NCBI RefSeq assembly: GCF_007860075.1
Contig: NZ_SJPP01000001.1
Location: 2,273,980-2,337,979 of the forward strand
Direction of reading: 5' to 3'
DNA from: Symmachiella macrocystis
Lineage (GTDB): Bacteria > Planctomycetota > Planctomycetia > Planctomycetales > Planctomycetaceae
DNA length: 64,000 nt
Made by a program: the position numbers and the translations under genes. This document shows, in pieces, positions 20,753 to 28,555 of the stretch. The notes beneath the pieces were generated by a model. It saw only the letters and a program-made list of their open reading frames with translations. It was not told the origin of the DNA and made no database searches. The first letter of the stretch is position 1, and each line of letters opens with the position of its first letter.

Positions 20753-20828
20753 GGGTGCCACTGGCTTTGCCAGTGCGATTTCCCGTGTGTGCGATATTTG
20801 CGAAACACTGGCATAGCCAGTGGCACCC
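20753..20828. repeat. Long palindromic element, 23-bp arms
   Basis: Left arm GGGTGCCACTGGCTTTGCCA plus GTG (20753-20775) and right arm CACTGGCATAGCCAGTGGCA plus CCC (20806-20828), differing mainly in the middle of each arm, with a 30-nt centre. Each arm is itself a small palindrome (CACTGGC-TT-TGCCAGTG, CACTGGC-AT-AGCCAGTG). It carries no gene and lies between the convergent DUF4350 and tsf genes. It resembles a miniature palindromic (REP/MITE-like) repeat. Confidence 0.85.
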
Positions 20829-20861
20829 TCGTTTTTTATGTTTGACGATTAAGGTGCGCAT

Positions 20862-20894
20862 AAAAAAACCGACGAGAACTTGCTTTGGTTCTCG
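20862..20894 (-). terminator. Rho-independent terminator of tsf
   Basis: On the minus strand a stem CGAGAAC / GTTCTCG with an 8-nt loop is followed, after TCGG, by seven T residues (the A-run at 20862-20868). It lies about 40 bp beyond the tsf stop and fits an intrinsic terminator of the rpsB-tsf operon. Confidence 0.8.
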
Positions 20895-20931
20895 CCCGTT
20901 TTAGATTTCTCAATGTCAGTTCATCGAGGAA

Positions 20932-21771
20932 CTACTTTTTCCCCAATTCCCAGCAGGTAAAGCCGACCGCTTTGAGGCCCGCTTCGTCCAATGCTTTTTC
21001 GACCGTTTTAGAATCATCCTTGGCGAAGGCTTGTGCGATCAGCACGCCTTGTTCGTCGAAGAACTTCTTCATTTGACCGTCAACGATTTTGTCGACAATG
21101 TTTTCCGGTTTGCCCGAGGCTTTGGCCTTTTCGGACAACTCTCCGCGTTGCGCTTCCACAGCAGCCGCGTCGAGTTCTTCGGGCAAGGCGACTTTGGGTT
21201 TCAGTGCGGCGATGTGCATCGCCATGTCCTTGAGGATATCCTCGGATTTGGAGTCTCCGGCCGCTTGGAACAACACGCCGGTTTTGCCGTCGTGATGCAC
21301 GTAGGACCCCACCGGACCGTCGACTTTGATCACGCGACCGATCACCATTTTTTCACGGATCTTGTTGGTGATCTCTTCGTGCAGATCTTTGAGCGTTTTC
21401 GACGGATCATCCGGAACAGGCTGTGCCAACAATTCGTCAGCCGTCGCTGCGCCCGGGCCGGTCAATAGTTGTTTGGCACACTGGGCGGCGAGAAAATTGA
21501 AGTCGTCGCTTTTGGAGACCGGATCAGACTCGCACATCATTTCAATCATCACGCCGGCGCTGCCATCGTCGGCAATCGCCACGCAGAACTTGCCCTCGGC
21601 CGTGACGTTGTCTTTGCGCTTGTCCATCACTTTGCCGACTTGGTTCTTCAGGTACTCAACAGCGCCTTCTTCATCACCATTGGCGGCGACCAATGCTTTT
21701 TTGCATTCCATCATCGGGAGGTCGGTCCGCTCCCGCAGTGCCTTCACAGCGGCAGCTGTGATTTCTGCCAT
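20932..21771 (-). CDS. tsf: Translation elongation factor Ts
   Basis: 279 residues from ATG 21771. The UBA-like N-terminus reads MAEITAAAVKALRERTDLP then MMECKKALVAANGD, the EF-Ts signature, followed by EGAVEYLKNQ; the core continues with VMIEMMCESDPVSKSDDF and ends in a C-terminal helix. EF-Ts recharges EF-Tu with GTP. It follows rpsB by 152 bp on the same strand, the standard arrangement, and is closed by an intrinsic terminator. The upstream 37-codon extension of the open frame lies in the rpsB-tsf spacer and is not expected to be translated. Confidence 0.97.
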   Translation of the reverse strand: MAEITAAAVKALRERTDLPMMECKKALVAANGDEEGAVEYLKNQVGKVMDKRKDNVTAEGKFCVAIADDGSAGVMIEMMCESDPVSKSDDFNFLAAQCAKQLLTGPGAATADELLAQPVPDDPSKTLKDLHEEITNKIREKMVIGRVIKVDGPVGSYVHHDGKTGVLFQAAGDSKSEDILKDMAMHIAALKPKVALPEELDAAAVEAQRGELSEKAKASGKPENIVDKIVDGQMKKFFDEQGVLIAQAFAKDDSKTVEKALDEAGLKAVGFTCWELGKK

Positions 21772-21923
21772 CGTGCCTACTTTCTTTTTTCTATTGGTAA
21801 CGTTTAGCCGCAAACTGCCCAACGCATGGTTTTGCGGCGACTGTGTTGAAGCAAATACGAATCGGTTGGGGGCCCATCCCACTTAAGGGCGGGCCCCACC
21901 GGTTCATCATAAGGCTATTCGGT

Positions 21924-22664
21924 CTAGAGCGACGGAACGGGAGCAGGTTCGGGGGGAGCAGCCGGTGCGTCGTCTTTGGGGACGTCGACTTTGCCTCCGT
22001 TGATGGCCTGACTCAAGTGTTGCAGGATCAGATGGATCGAGCGGATGCTGTCATCATTGCCGGGAATGGGCAGATCGACAGAATCGGGGTCCGAGTCGGT
22101 GTCGATCAAAGCAACCACTTTGATTCCCAAAATTCGTGCCTCGTGGACGGCGTTTTTCTCTTTGCGGGGATCGATGACGACCAGCACTTCGGGAAGGCGG
22201 TTCATCGCGCGAATTCCGCTCAAGTTGCGGAAAATCTTCGTCCGCTCGCGGTTGAGCGACGATTGCATTTTCTTGGAAAACGTCGCCAGTTTGCCGCTTT
22301 CTTCCAGCGCTTCCAACTCTTCCAAACGCCGCAGTCGACTGCGAATCGTGCGGAAGTTCGTTAGCGTGCCACCTAACCAACGTTCGGTGACGTAGGGCAT
22401 TCCGCAAGCCTTGGCCGCTTGTTCGACCGGATCGGCCGCTTGGCGCTTCGTGCCGCAAAACAGGATCAAACTGCCTTGCGAGGAGACTTGCGAGAGGTAC
22501 TTTTTCGCCCGCAACAGCCCGCGGACGGTTTCCTTTAAGTCGATGATATGAATCAAGTTGCGGCGACCATAAATGTACGGCCGCATCTTGGGATTCCATT
22601 TGCTCACTCGGTGACCGAAGTGAACACCTGCTTCCAAAATTTCCTTGACGACAATATTCGGCAT
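21924..22664 (-). CDS. rpsB: 30S ribosomal protein S2
   Basis: 246 residues with the S2 hallmarks: [20 protein letters not shown] at the N-terminus, [52 protein letters not shown] and [20 protein letters not shown] short Pro/Ala-rich tail ([14 protein letters not shown]) extends past the usual end. S2 is assembled late into the small ribosomal subunit. A GAGGAG lies about 11 nt upstream of the ATG. It leads the rpsB-tsf operon; the 465 bp in front must carry its promoter. Confidence 0.97.
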   Translation of the reverse strand: MPNIVVKEILEAGVHFGHRVSKWNPKMRPYIYGRRNLIHIIDLKETVRGLLRAKKYLSQVSSQGSLILFCGTKRQAADPVEQAAKACGMPYVTERWLGGTLTNFRTIRSRLRRLEELEALEESGKLATFSKKMQSSLNRERTKIFRNLSGIRAMNRLPEVLVVIDPRKEKNAVHEARILGIKVVALIDTDSDPDSVDLPIPGNDDSIRSIHLILQHLSQAINGGKVDVPKDDAPAAPPEPAPVPSL

Positions 22665-23129
22665 GCGACGAAAATCTCCTCAGATTTTGACCAGAAAAAC
22701 GGCGTGACCGGCAGTCGCATTTCAGCGCGACTAGATGCGGCAAACTCGTGTACTGGAAAGGCTTTGTCTCCAGACGAGCTTTTGCGTTTGACTAGCGTGG
22801 CGGGTAGATAACTATTAGGAATTCCGTTGCACAGGGACCCGCCTTTTGACCCGGCGCGCATACGGATTTCTCACGTCGTGAGGGCTGGATCGTAACGCGT
22901 TGGTGCCCATTCGTCAATTAACTACGTTGTGAACAACGGCAGCACACCCTCCGGGCGAATCCATTCTCGCGCGACCTCCCCTCCCCCCCAACATCTCAAA
23001 AAAACCGAAGTTGCTGCAATTTTGAACATTCGTTAACATCCCGCCCGTTTCCCTCCGTCCGCCTAGGCCGGGACACGATTTACTATCCACCGGATGTTGC
23101 TCATTTTTTAAGCGAACACCCGATTCCGA
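22665..23129. other. Divergent intergenic region upstream of rpsB
   Basis: 465 bp between rpsB (leftward) and the 739-codon unknown gene (rightward), so it must hold both promoters. No RNA gene was recognised. A leader structure binding S2 is common before rpsB, but I cannot delineate one here. Around 22873 a small CTCACGTCGTGAG palindrome is visible, a possible protein-binding site. Confidence 0.4.
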
Positions 23130-25349
23130 ATGAATGCTCCTTCGGTCAAGGATCGACCGGAGTTAATGAGATCGCACATGCAGGACCGACCGTGCGTCGC
23201 CGTCGCAGAGACGACAAGCGCAATCCAATTTTCTCCGCCCGGCAAAATTGGTTTGGTGCCCGCGCGCAACAATTGGGTCCCACAGAAGATTGAGTCTCTA
23301 CTCAAATTGGGGGCGGGTCGGGCCGCCGAGGCGATACTCGTCAAAGCTCGCGACCAAACCGGCCACACCCGCTTGTGTGTCGAAAAAATCTTTCGACCAG
23401 GTTGGCTGACTCGTGCGGTCTATCGCTGCGCCTTTCAAGCGCCGTTTGCCTACCAAAATTCCGAAGATGCCATTCTTGCCTGCTTCTATCGCCGACGAGT
23501 CGCGGCAAGACTGGTCGAAGCGCTCGTCCCCGGTGTGCGCGTGGCTGAACCGTTGTACGTTCGCTGGGACCGTTCCAGCCGCGCGTTCGTACTGGGAAGC
23601 GAATTGATTCGCGGCCGGGGGATTCGTCCCGCTGCGGCTGATCTTCAAACATTGCGCCGCACGCTGCGAAACGGCTTTGGAAATCCGTACGGAAACAATC
23701 AGCAGCCCCCGGAAGAAATCGACGATCTGTTGCGGATCATGCGGCGGTTGGAAGCATTGATGCACGAATGCGGGTTGGTTGGCTCTGGTTGGCAGGTGAG
23801 TCAATCGGCTGTCGTCGCCACGGCGAATCTACTCCGGACCAAATCCGAGTACGTCGTCGTCGACCTCGAATCCGGCATTCCTGCATTACTCGTCCCCTTT
23901 TACCTCGCAGCAGGTTGGCGAATGCGGTCGATGCCGCTGTTCGATGATCTAGAGCCGCGCATGCTGCGAAATTTCGTTGAAGAGCATTGGCCGAAATTGC
24001 AATCCGAACTGGGCCGCACGGGGTTTCAACAGTTGGCCGACGATGTCGAGGCTTTGATCGAGCATACAGAGCGGTGGAAACAAGCCGAGATTGCCCTGGG
24101 CCGCCGCAGCACATCTTTGTTTTCACGTTCCTTTCGCAAAGCGCAGCGACTACGCTGTTTTGACATCTGGCAACGGCACGAAATCATCGACGAAAAGACG
24201 GCAAACCAATTCCGCTCATCGTCACGACTCTGGTCGCGACCGATCTTTTGGCTGGGCGTGATTCCCGGCAGCCCAGGGCGATTTCTGCAACAGATGTGCG
24301 GCAATCGGCTGGCCCGTCGCACAGCCCGGCAGGCGATCCTGCATCGCAGTTTTCGCCGCAAACAATTTGCCGAATATTGTGATCGCAAAACCAAACAATG
24401 GCGAAAGGCGGGACGCATTTCTCCGGAGCGGAGATTTGCACGGCTGTCTCCTCGATTCTTGACGAATGCCATCTTAGCCAAATTGACGCCGGCTGGCCTG
24501 CAGCGCTGGTTGTCCGATCCGCAACAGCGACGGACACAACTGGCACGATTTGTCTTGTTGATCGCCTCGGGACGTTATCAACGTGAATATGGCCGGCAGA
24601 TGATTCGTCGGTCGTTGCGGGAATGGACGACTGCCGGTCGACTGCCTCCCCGTGAACAGGCCAGCTTAGAAAAACAATCGGATTCCCACGAACTCGACGA
24701 ATACGCGCGGTGCTTTGGCATGCATCTCAGTTTGAAGCTGATCATGCCGGTGCTGATTCCTCTCAAAGTGGGCGGACTGGCGGCTTTTGCGGTCACAAAA
24801 GATCCGTGGTATCTGTTGCCCATGGCTGTTTCTCCCATCGCTCGAACGGCAATCACATTGTGGCGAATGGCACGCAATCGCTGGCGCGGCGTTCGCTATG
24901 GCGAAGCACTGGCGATCGGGATCTTACCGCTGGTCGGGAGTTTGGCCTTTCCCGTACAAATGTATGCAGCTCACAAACAACTGGCGACCTTTTTGATTCG
25001 GGACAATGCTGCGCGCTTGGGACGGTGGATCCCCATTTACGGCGGACGCAATTCCCGTTTGGAAATCGCTGCCATCAAAGCAGCCGACATACCGATTGAA
25101 CTGCTCGACATCGGGCTGTCGGTCATCGCGTGGTTCCGAGGATTGTTTCCGCAATGGAAATCGGTCCAACCAGAAGAAGTTGCCCCGGCAACACTCTCCG
25201 CCTCGCGTTGGCAACGGTGGGTCGATCACCACATCAAAAAACTGATCGAATCCGAAGCAGCACAACAACTCATCAACGATCACATCGACAACCTATACAA
25301 ACAACAAACCCATTACCGCCAACCAAACCACTACCGCAAAGCATCGTGA
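23130..25349 (+). CDS. Large unknown protein with a kinase-like N-terminal half
   Basis: 739 residues, no family recognised with certainty. Residues 55-250 read like a degenerate protein-kinase fold: LGAGRAAEAILVKA (glycine-loop-like), CVEKIF with K86 as ATP-lysine candidate, LGSELIRGRGI as hinge, ATANLL near 230 and VVVDLESGI near 243 in place of HRDxxxxN and DFG. The HRD motif is missing. A basic middle region rich in Arg/Gln follows, then a C-terminal part with three hydrophobic segments from about 530 (LKLIMPVLIPLKVGGLAAFA; WYLLPMAVSPIARTAITLW; EALAIGILPLVGSLAFPVQM) and a charged tail. It stands alone between rpsB and a repeat element. A membrane-attached pseudokinase is possible, not shown. 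Confidence 0.6.
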   Translation: MNAPSVKDRPELMRSHMQDRPCVAVAETTSAIQFSPPGKIGLVPARNNWVPQKIESLLKLGAGRAAEAILVKARDQTGHTRLCVEKIFRPGWLTRAVYRCAFQAPFAYQNSEDAILACFYRRRVAARLVEALVPGVRVAEPLYVRWDRSSRAFVLGSELIRGRGIRPAAADLQTLRRTLRNGFGNPYGNNQQPPEEIDDLLRIMRRLEALMHECGLVGSGWQVSQSAVVATANLLRTKSEYVVVDLESGIPALLVPFYLAAGWRMRSMPLFDDLEPRMLRNFVEEHWPKLQSELGRTGFQQLADDVEALIEHTERWKQAEIALGRRSTSLFSRSFRKAQRLRCFDIWQRHEIIDEKTANQFRSSSRLWSRPIFWLGVIPGSPGRFLQQMCGNRLARRTARQAILHRSFRRKQFAEYCDRKTKQWRKAGRISPERRFARLSPRFLTNAILAKLTPAGLQRWLSDPQQRRTQLARFVLLIASGRYQREYGRQMIRRSLREWTTAGRLPPREQASLEKQSDSHELDEYARCFGMHLSLKLIMPVLIPLKVGGLAAFAVTKDPWYLLPMAVSPIARTAITLWRMARNRWRGVRYGEALAIGILPLVGSLAFPVQMYAAHKQLATFLIRDNAARLGRWIPIYGGRNSRLEIAAIKAADIPIELLDIGLSVIAWFRGLFPQWKSVQPEEVAPATLSASRWQRWVDHHIKKLIESEAAQQLINDHIDNLYKQQTHYRQPNHYRKAS

Positions 25350-25368
25350 CGTTTTGTTTGACAAGAAT

Positions 25369-25615
25369 TCTTAGCCACGGATGAAACACAGATTAAACAC
25401 GGATTCGATACCGTCGATCAGTGATTCCCAAGACGACCGCTGACTGTCACGCACGACCAGCCGTACCGAGAAATGTAACTCTCAGTGTCCAGCATACAGC
25501 AATAGGTGTTTCATTCGTTGTTTCGTTGCACAACGAAATGACTTGGAATTGTGAGTACGAGGACCAATAGCAACTTTTTTGATCTGTGTTCAATCTGTGT
25601 TTCATCTGTGGCTAA
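25369..25615. repeat. Inverted-repeat unit with CACAGAT-type ends
   Basis: Left end 25369-25403 (TTAGCCACGGATGAAACACA and on) and right end 25582-25615, its reverse complement (ATCTGTGTTC... ending TCATCTGTGGCTAA). Each end is an array of three CACAGAT-like units about 12 nt apart. The 180-bp centre has no open reading frame of note. It occupies most of the 328-bp gap between the kinase-like gene and the glycosyltransferase. Single ends of this family lie at 20621-20657 and 52469-52502. Confidence 0.85.
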
Positions 25616-25677
25616 TTTAAAGCCGTAAAAAACCGAACGACTCGGCGATCTCGATTCGTTCAAAAAGGGCAGTTTTC

Positions 25678-26487
25678 ATGAACGGCCAAGGTCCCGAGGT
25701 TGAAGTCGGCATCATTTATACCGGTGAACGGCACTTTATGACGCCGCTGATCGCGTCGCTGGCAGCGTCGGATGGGACCGATAATGTGGGGCTGATTCTT
25801 GTCGACAATTGTTCCGCTGACGGGACCGGGGATTGGGAGCAAACCTTCCCTGCTACACAGGTGATTCACAACGAGCAGCGGCTGGGCTATGCCGAGAATC
25901 TCAACCGGATTCTCAAAGCGTCAACGGCGCGCTACATCTTGTTGATGAACACCGACATGCATTTCGATATCGATTCGCGCTGCGTTTCGCGGATGGTCGA
26001 ATTCATGGATGCCTATCCCGATTGCGGCTTGGCCAGTTGCGGGATTTATCATCCCGACGGCAACTACGCGCACCCCGCTCGACGATTCCAAACCATCAAG
26101 ACGATCGCAGCGCGGCGGTTGGGAATGGAGATGATTTTTCCCAAGGCGATCGCGGATTACCTCTGCATGGAGCAGGACCACAGCGGCACGGTCGACTGCG
26201 ACTGGGTGTCGGGTTGTTTCATGCTGCTCCGTCGCGAAACGTACGAACAGGTCGGCGCGTTCGACAACCGGTTTGCCAAGTATTTTGAAGACGTCGACAT
26301 GTGCCGCCGCGTGTCCCAGGCGGGTTGGCGCGTCATGATCAACGGGGCTGCTCGTTGCTATCATCACGAGCAACGCGGCAGCAAAAGCGTCCTCTCCCGC
26401 GATGCGCTGTTGCATCTGCAATCGTATCTGCGCTGGATCTCAAAATGGGGCTTCGACTCCGGCCAATCCAATCGCCGTGCGGCATAG
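25678..26487 (+). CDS. Family 2 glycosyltransferase
   Basis: 269 residues of GT-A fold, rhamnosyltransferase-like: VEVGIIYTGERHFMTPLIAS at the start, ILVDNCSADGTGDW, NEQRLGYAENLNRIL, the nucleotide/metal motif LLMNTDMHF (NTD in place of DxD), and the acceptor-side WVSGCFMLLRRETYEQVGAFD and YFEDVDMC (catalytic ED). These are the hallmarks of inverting enzymes that add a sugar from a nucleotide donor to a polysaccharide or lipid-linked acceptor at the cytoplasmic face. Donor and acceptor cannot be told. It is a lone gene enclosed by repeats: a CACAGAT unit before it, and a dispersed repeat that starts at its own stop codon. Confidence 0.9.
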   Translation: MNGQGPEVEVGIIYTGERHFMTPLIASLAASDGTDNVGLILVDNCSADGTGDWEQTFPATQVIHNEQRLGYAENLNRILKASTARYILLMNTDMHFDIDSRCVSRMVEFMDAYPDCGLASCGIYHPDGNYAHPARRFQTIKTIAARRLGMEMIFPKAIADYLCMEQDHSGTVDCDWVSGCFMLLRRETYEQVGAFDNRFAKYFEDVDMCRRVSQAGWRVMINGAARCYHHEQRGSKSVLSRDALLHLQSYLRWISKWGFDSGQSNRRAA

Positions 26488-26548
26488 CGGCTCAGCCGCT
26501 TGGTGCGAGCTGCCGCTCGAGGTGATTGGTCCGCTCCCGTTGGTCGCT
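26487..26548 (-). repeat. Dispersed GCGGCT-AGCCGC repeat, copy 2
   Basis: Inverted copy of 978-1040: GCGGCTCAGCCGC, then CTTGGTGCGAGCTGCCGCTC, then GGTCCGCTCCCGTTGGTCGC. It begins at the last base of the glycosyltransferase TAG. It is the left part of a 452-bp gene-free stretch (26488-26939) that also holds the CCGTAG and CACGGAG ends below; the rest (26645-26939) shows no convincing gene. Confidence 0.75.
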
Positions 26549-26574
26549 ATACGCTATTGCCACGTTGCGAATTC

Positions 26575-26642
26575 TCCCTACGGCCTACGGTCTAAAGCCG
26601 ACAGCCTTTCTGACTCTGTGTCCTCCGTGCCTCCGTGGTGAT
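26575..26642 (-). repeat. CACGGAG periodic repeat, single end with CCGTAG block
   Basis: CTCCCTACGGCCTACGGTCT followed by AAAGCC, then CTCTGTGTCCTCCGTGCCTC and CGTGGTGAT. Read on the minus strand this is the CACGGAG-periodic end joined to the GGCTTTAGACCGTAGGCCGT block found at 28031-28105, 31289-31353 and, as the second block only, at 2826-2857. The partner end is missing here, suggesting a decayed unit. Confidence 0.8.
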
Positions 26643-26939
26643 CGGGTTCATAGACCGGCCTTGATCACCACCCCGCCAGTTGTCGTTCGTGCAAAGTGGG
26701 TGTGACGATTTTACAACCTCGCTGCCGGCTGCCGCTCACCGCGAAATTGGGATACGCGACCGCTGCGAAAAAAACATTTCCGCAACCCGCTACCGTGCCA
26801 AGTGGTTGGTGTCTCTCGAAAAGAATTCTTCCGCCGCCAGGCTGCGAAGTGGCAAGCGATTTGCATTGAGTCCCGGCACGTGAGCAGCAACAGCAACCTG
26901 CCATGTGACCCACCACTCTCTGAGAATAGGACTCTCAAA

Positions 26940-27695
26940 ATGAATGTAACGCCTTTCAGTCTCGTACTCGGCGGAATCATCACGATCGCCTGTGCCGCCG
27001 ATGCGGACGAAACCTGTTGCCCCTGCCCCAGGAGTCAACGCTCCGCGACCTGTACACGTTCCCCACGACATCCCGCAGCAACAGCCAAGGCGATGACGCC
27101 CGCGACAGAGATCCTCGCCTTCGAGGCTGATTGGTGTGGACCATGTCAAAAGATGGCACCGGTGCTGGCCCAATTGGAAAAGCAGGGCCTGAAGATTCGG
27201 CGAATCGATGTTGATAAAGACCGGGCGATGACCCGCAAGTTTCGGGTGACATCGCTGCCCACCATGGTGAAGTTAATCCGCGGACGCGAAGCGGGCCGGT
27301 TAGTGGGAATGACTTCTGCCGATCAAGTCACCATCTTGGCTGGCAAAGTCGCTCAGGCTTCCGGTTTGGGCGGGAAAGCGAAGTTCGCTGAATCTGCCAC
27401 CGACTGTCCTGCCTGCTGCGAGTCTGAGCACTGTTGTGCGGACGCACTCTGTGAAATCCCGGCGGCGACCGAGGTCGAAACGTTGCTGCGGGCGACCTAT
27501 GCGGTCCCACACGACAAAGCGGCCGCGCTGGTCGGTCTGCTGGAGAAAACCACCCAGGTTTCGATGGAAACCAAAATTGCCGATGGCAAATTGACCATCA
27601 CAACCACGCCGGCAGCGCAGCGGACGATTGGCGCGTTTATCAATGCCTTCCTCCGCGATTCGTCTGTGTCCCCGCTGTCGGCGTGTTCCTCATAA
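26940..27695 (+). CDS. Secreted thioredoxin-like protein with extra C-terminal domain
   Basis: 251 residues from ATG 26940 (AGGA 8 nt upstream; longer in-frame starts bury the signal). Signal peptide MNVTPFSLVLGGIITIACAA, a Cys-rich stretch (ETCCPCPR), then a thioredoxin fold: FEADWCGPCQKMAPVLAQLE with the redox pair CGPC, DVDKDRAMTRKFRVTSLPT with the cis-proline, and GREAGRLVGM. After about residue 155 comes a second Cys cluster (CPACCESEHCCADALC) and a small alpha/beta domain ending at the C-terminus. The CGPC pair favours a disulfide reductase, probably facing the periplasm. The two Cys clusters are unusual and could bind metal or act as redox relays. Followed by a terminator. Confidence 0.87.
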   Translation: MNVTPFSLVLGGIITIACAADADETCCPCPRSQRSATCTRSPRHPAATAKAMTPATEILAFEADWCGPCQKMAPVLAQLEKQGLKIRRIDVDKDRAMTRKFRVTSLPTMVKLIRGREAGRLVGMTSADQVTILAGKVAQASGLGGKAKFAESATDCPACCESEHCCADALCEIPAATEVETLLRATYAVPHDKAAALVGLLEKTTQVSMETKIADGKLTITTTPAAQRTIGAFINAFLRDSSVSPLSACSS

Positions 27696-27696
27696 C

Positions 27697-27766
27697 AGAC
27701 CGTTGAACGAGGGCACCGTCGGGAACTCACCGACCGAGGGATGTCCCGCTGTTCAACGGTCTTTTC
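27697..27766 (+). terminator. Terminator of the thioredoxin gene
   Basis: Perfect 12-bp arms AGACCGTTGAAC (27697-27708) and GTTCAACGGTCT (27751-27762) start 2 nt after the stop and are followed by TTTT. The 42-nt loop is long but can pair internally. It fits an intrinsic terminator. The rest of the 418-bp gap to 28113 has no gene; GGGTGGTACG at 27800-27809 and its reverse CGTACCACCC at 27992-28001 form another loose inverted pair. Confidence 0.75.
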
Positions 27767-28030
27767 CCCATGACTTTATCCCCGCAATGCCCCGTGGACG
27801 GGTGGTACGTCGCAGCCAAGTTTTGGTTTTGTCAATTGATCACGGCAGTTCGGTCCACCGAAATCGAGCGCGGGTGCCTTGTCCGCCCCTGCCCGACCGG
27901 CACAGCCGGCTGCCCGATCAATGTGCTTTTCAGCACCAGTCGAGCGTGACCCCATTTCTCGTGATGCCCCACGCTCGTCACCAAACCGCGGCGTACCACC
28001 CACCTTTTTTTGATGGGATCTTGATTGGGG

Positions 28031-28550
28031 TTCACCACGGAGGCACGGAGGGCACGGAGTAAGAAATAGGCTTTGGGCTTTAGACTTTAGACTGTAGTCC
28101 TTATGGAACCAGTCTATAGTGCCATGCGTTTTATGCCGTGCTTCATGAGGGGGACGTTGAAGTTCATTAACAGTCCCACACGCTTTTGGCTGAGTTTCAA
28201 ATAGGTTAGTAGCTGGGCTTCGTGGATTTTGTCCAGTTGTTCGACGGCCTTGAGTTCTAAAACGATTTTTTCGTCAACAAGAATGTCGATCCGGTAGGCA
28301 CAATCCAAACACATTCCCTTGTATTGAACCGGTAACTCGATTTCTTTCCGGAAGGGAATCTCTCGGAGATTCAATTCGTGGCATAAACACCTTTGATACG
28401 CCGATTCCAATAACCCCGGACCCAATTGCCGATGGACCTCAATGGCGGCACCAAAAATCTCGCTAGAAAGTTTCTCGTAGAGCAACATACGACCCCTCTC
28501 TCTATTTTTTGTCTAACTTCTCTCCGTGTCCTCTGTGCCTCCGTGGTGAA
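28031..28550. mobile_element. Inverted-repeat unit carrying a GxxExxY gene
   Basis: Left end 28031-28059 starts TTCACCACGGAGGCACGGAG and continues into the AAGAAATAGGCTTTGGGCTT block to about 28105; right end 28522-28550 reads CTCCGTGTCCTCTGTGCCTC then CGTGGTGAA, the reverse complement of the left end with a few mismatches. Between them lies one leftward gene, 28114-28488. The unit is wedged between the thioredoxin terminator and the 3' end of rodA, its right end only 5 bp from the rodA stop. A gene-less sibling with the same left 65 bp occupies 31289-31447. No transposase is present, so mobility is inferred from structure only. Confidence 0.5.
28114..28488 (-). CDS. GxxExxY protein (PD-(D/E)XK-like)
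   Basis: 124 residues, nearly exactly the family pattern: IFGAAIEVHRQLGPGLLESA then Y, with G25..E28..Y31 giving the family name, FRKEIELPVQYKG, the restriction-endonuclease-fold core YRIDILVDEKIVLELKAVEQ (D68, E78, K80) and TYLKLSQKRVGLLMNFNVPL near the end. The core suggests a PDDEXK nuclease, but no activity has been established for the family as far as I know. It lies alone inside a CACGGAG inverted-repeat unit. The start is ATG 28488; an AGAGAG-rich stretch upstream can serve as a ribosome site. Confidence 0.9.
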   Translation of the reverse strand: MLLYEKLSSEIFGAAIEVHRQLGPGLLESAYQRCLCHELNLREIPFRKEIELPVQYKGMCLDCAYRIDILVDEKIVLELKAVEQLDKIHEAQLLTYLKLSQKRVGLLMNFNVPLMKHGIKRMAL

Positions 28551-28555
28551 CCCGA

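Noticed and set aside
25369-25615. CRISPR array suspected from the regular CACAGAT units
   Set aside because: Units are about 12 nt, degenerate, arranged as inverted ends with no spacer array and no cas genes.
27800-28001. GGGTGGTACG / CGTACCACCC inverted pair, 190 bp apart
   Set aside because: Only 10-bp arms with no periodic ends; too weak to call a repeat unit.
27776-28003. Minus-strand open frame between the thioredoxin gene and the GxxExxY unit
   Set aside because: Gly/Arg/Ala-rich with no motif; the interval looks like another inverted-repeat stretch (27800-28001).
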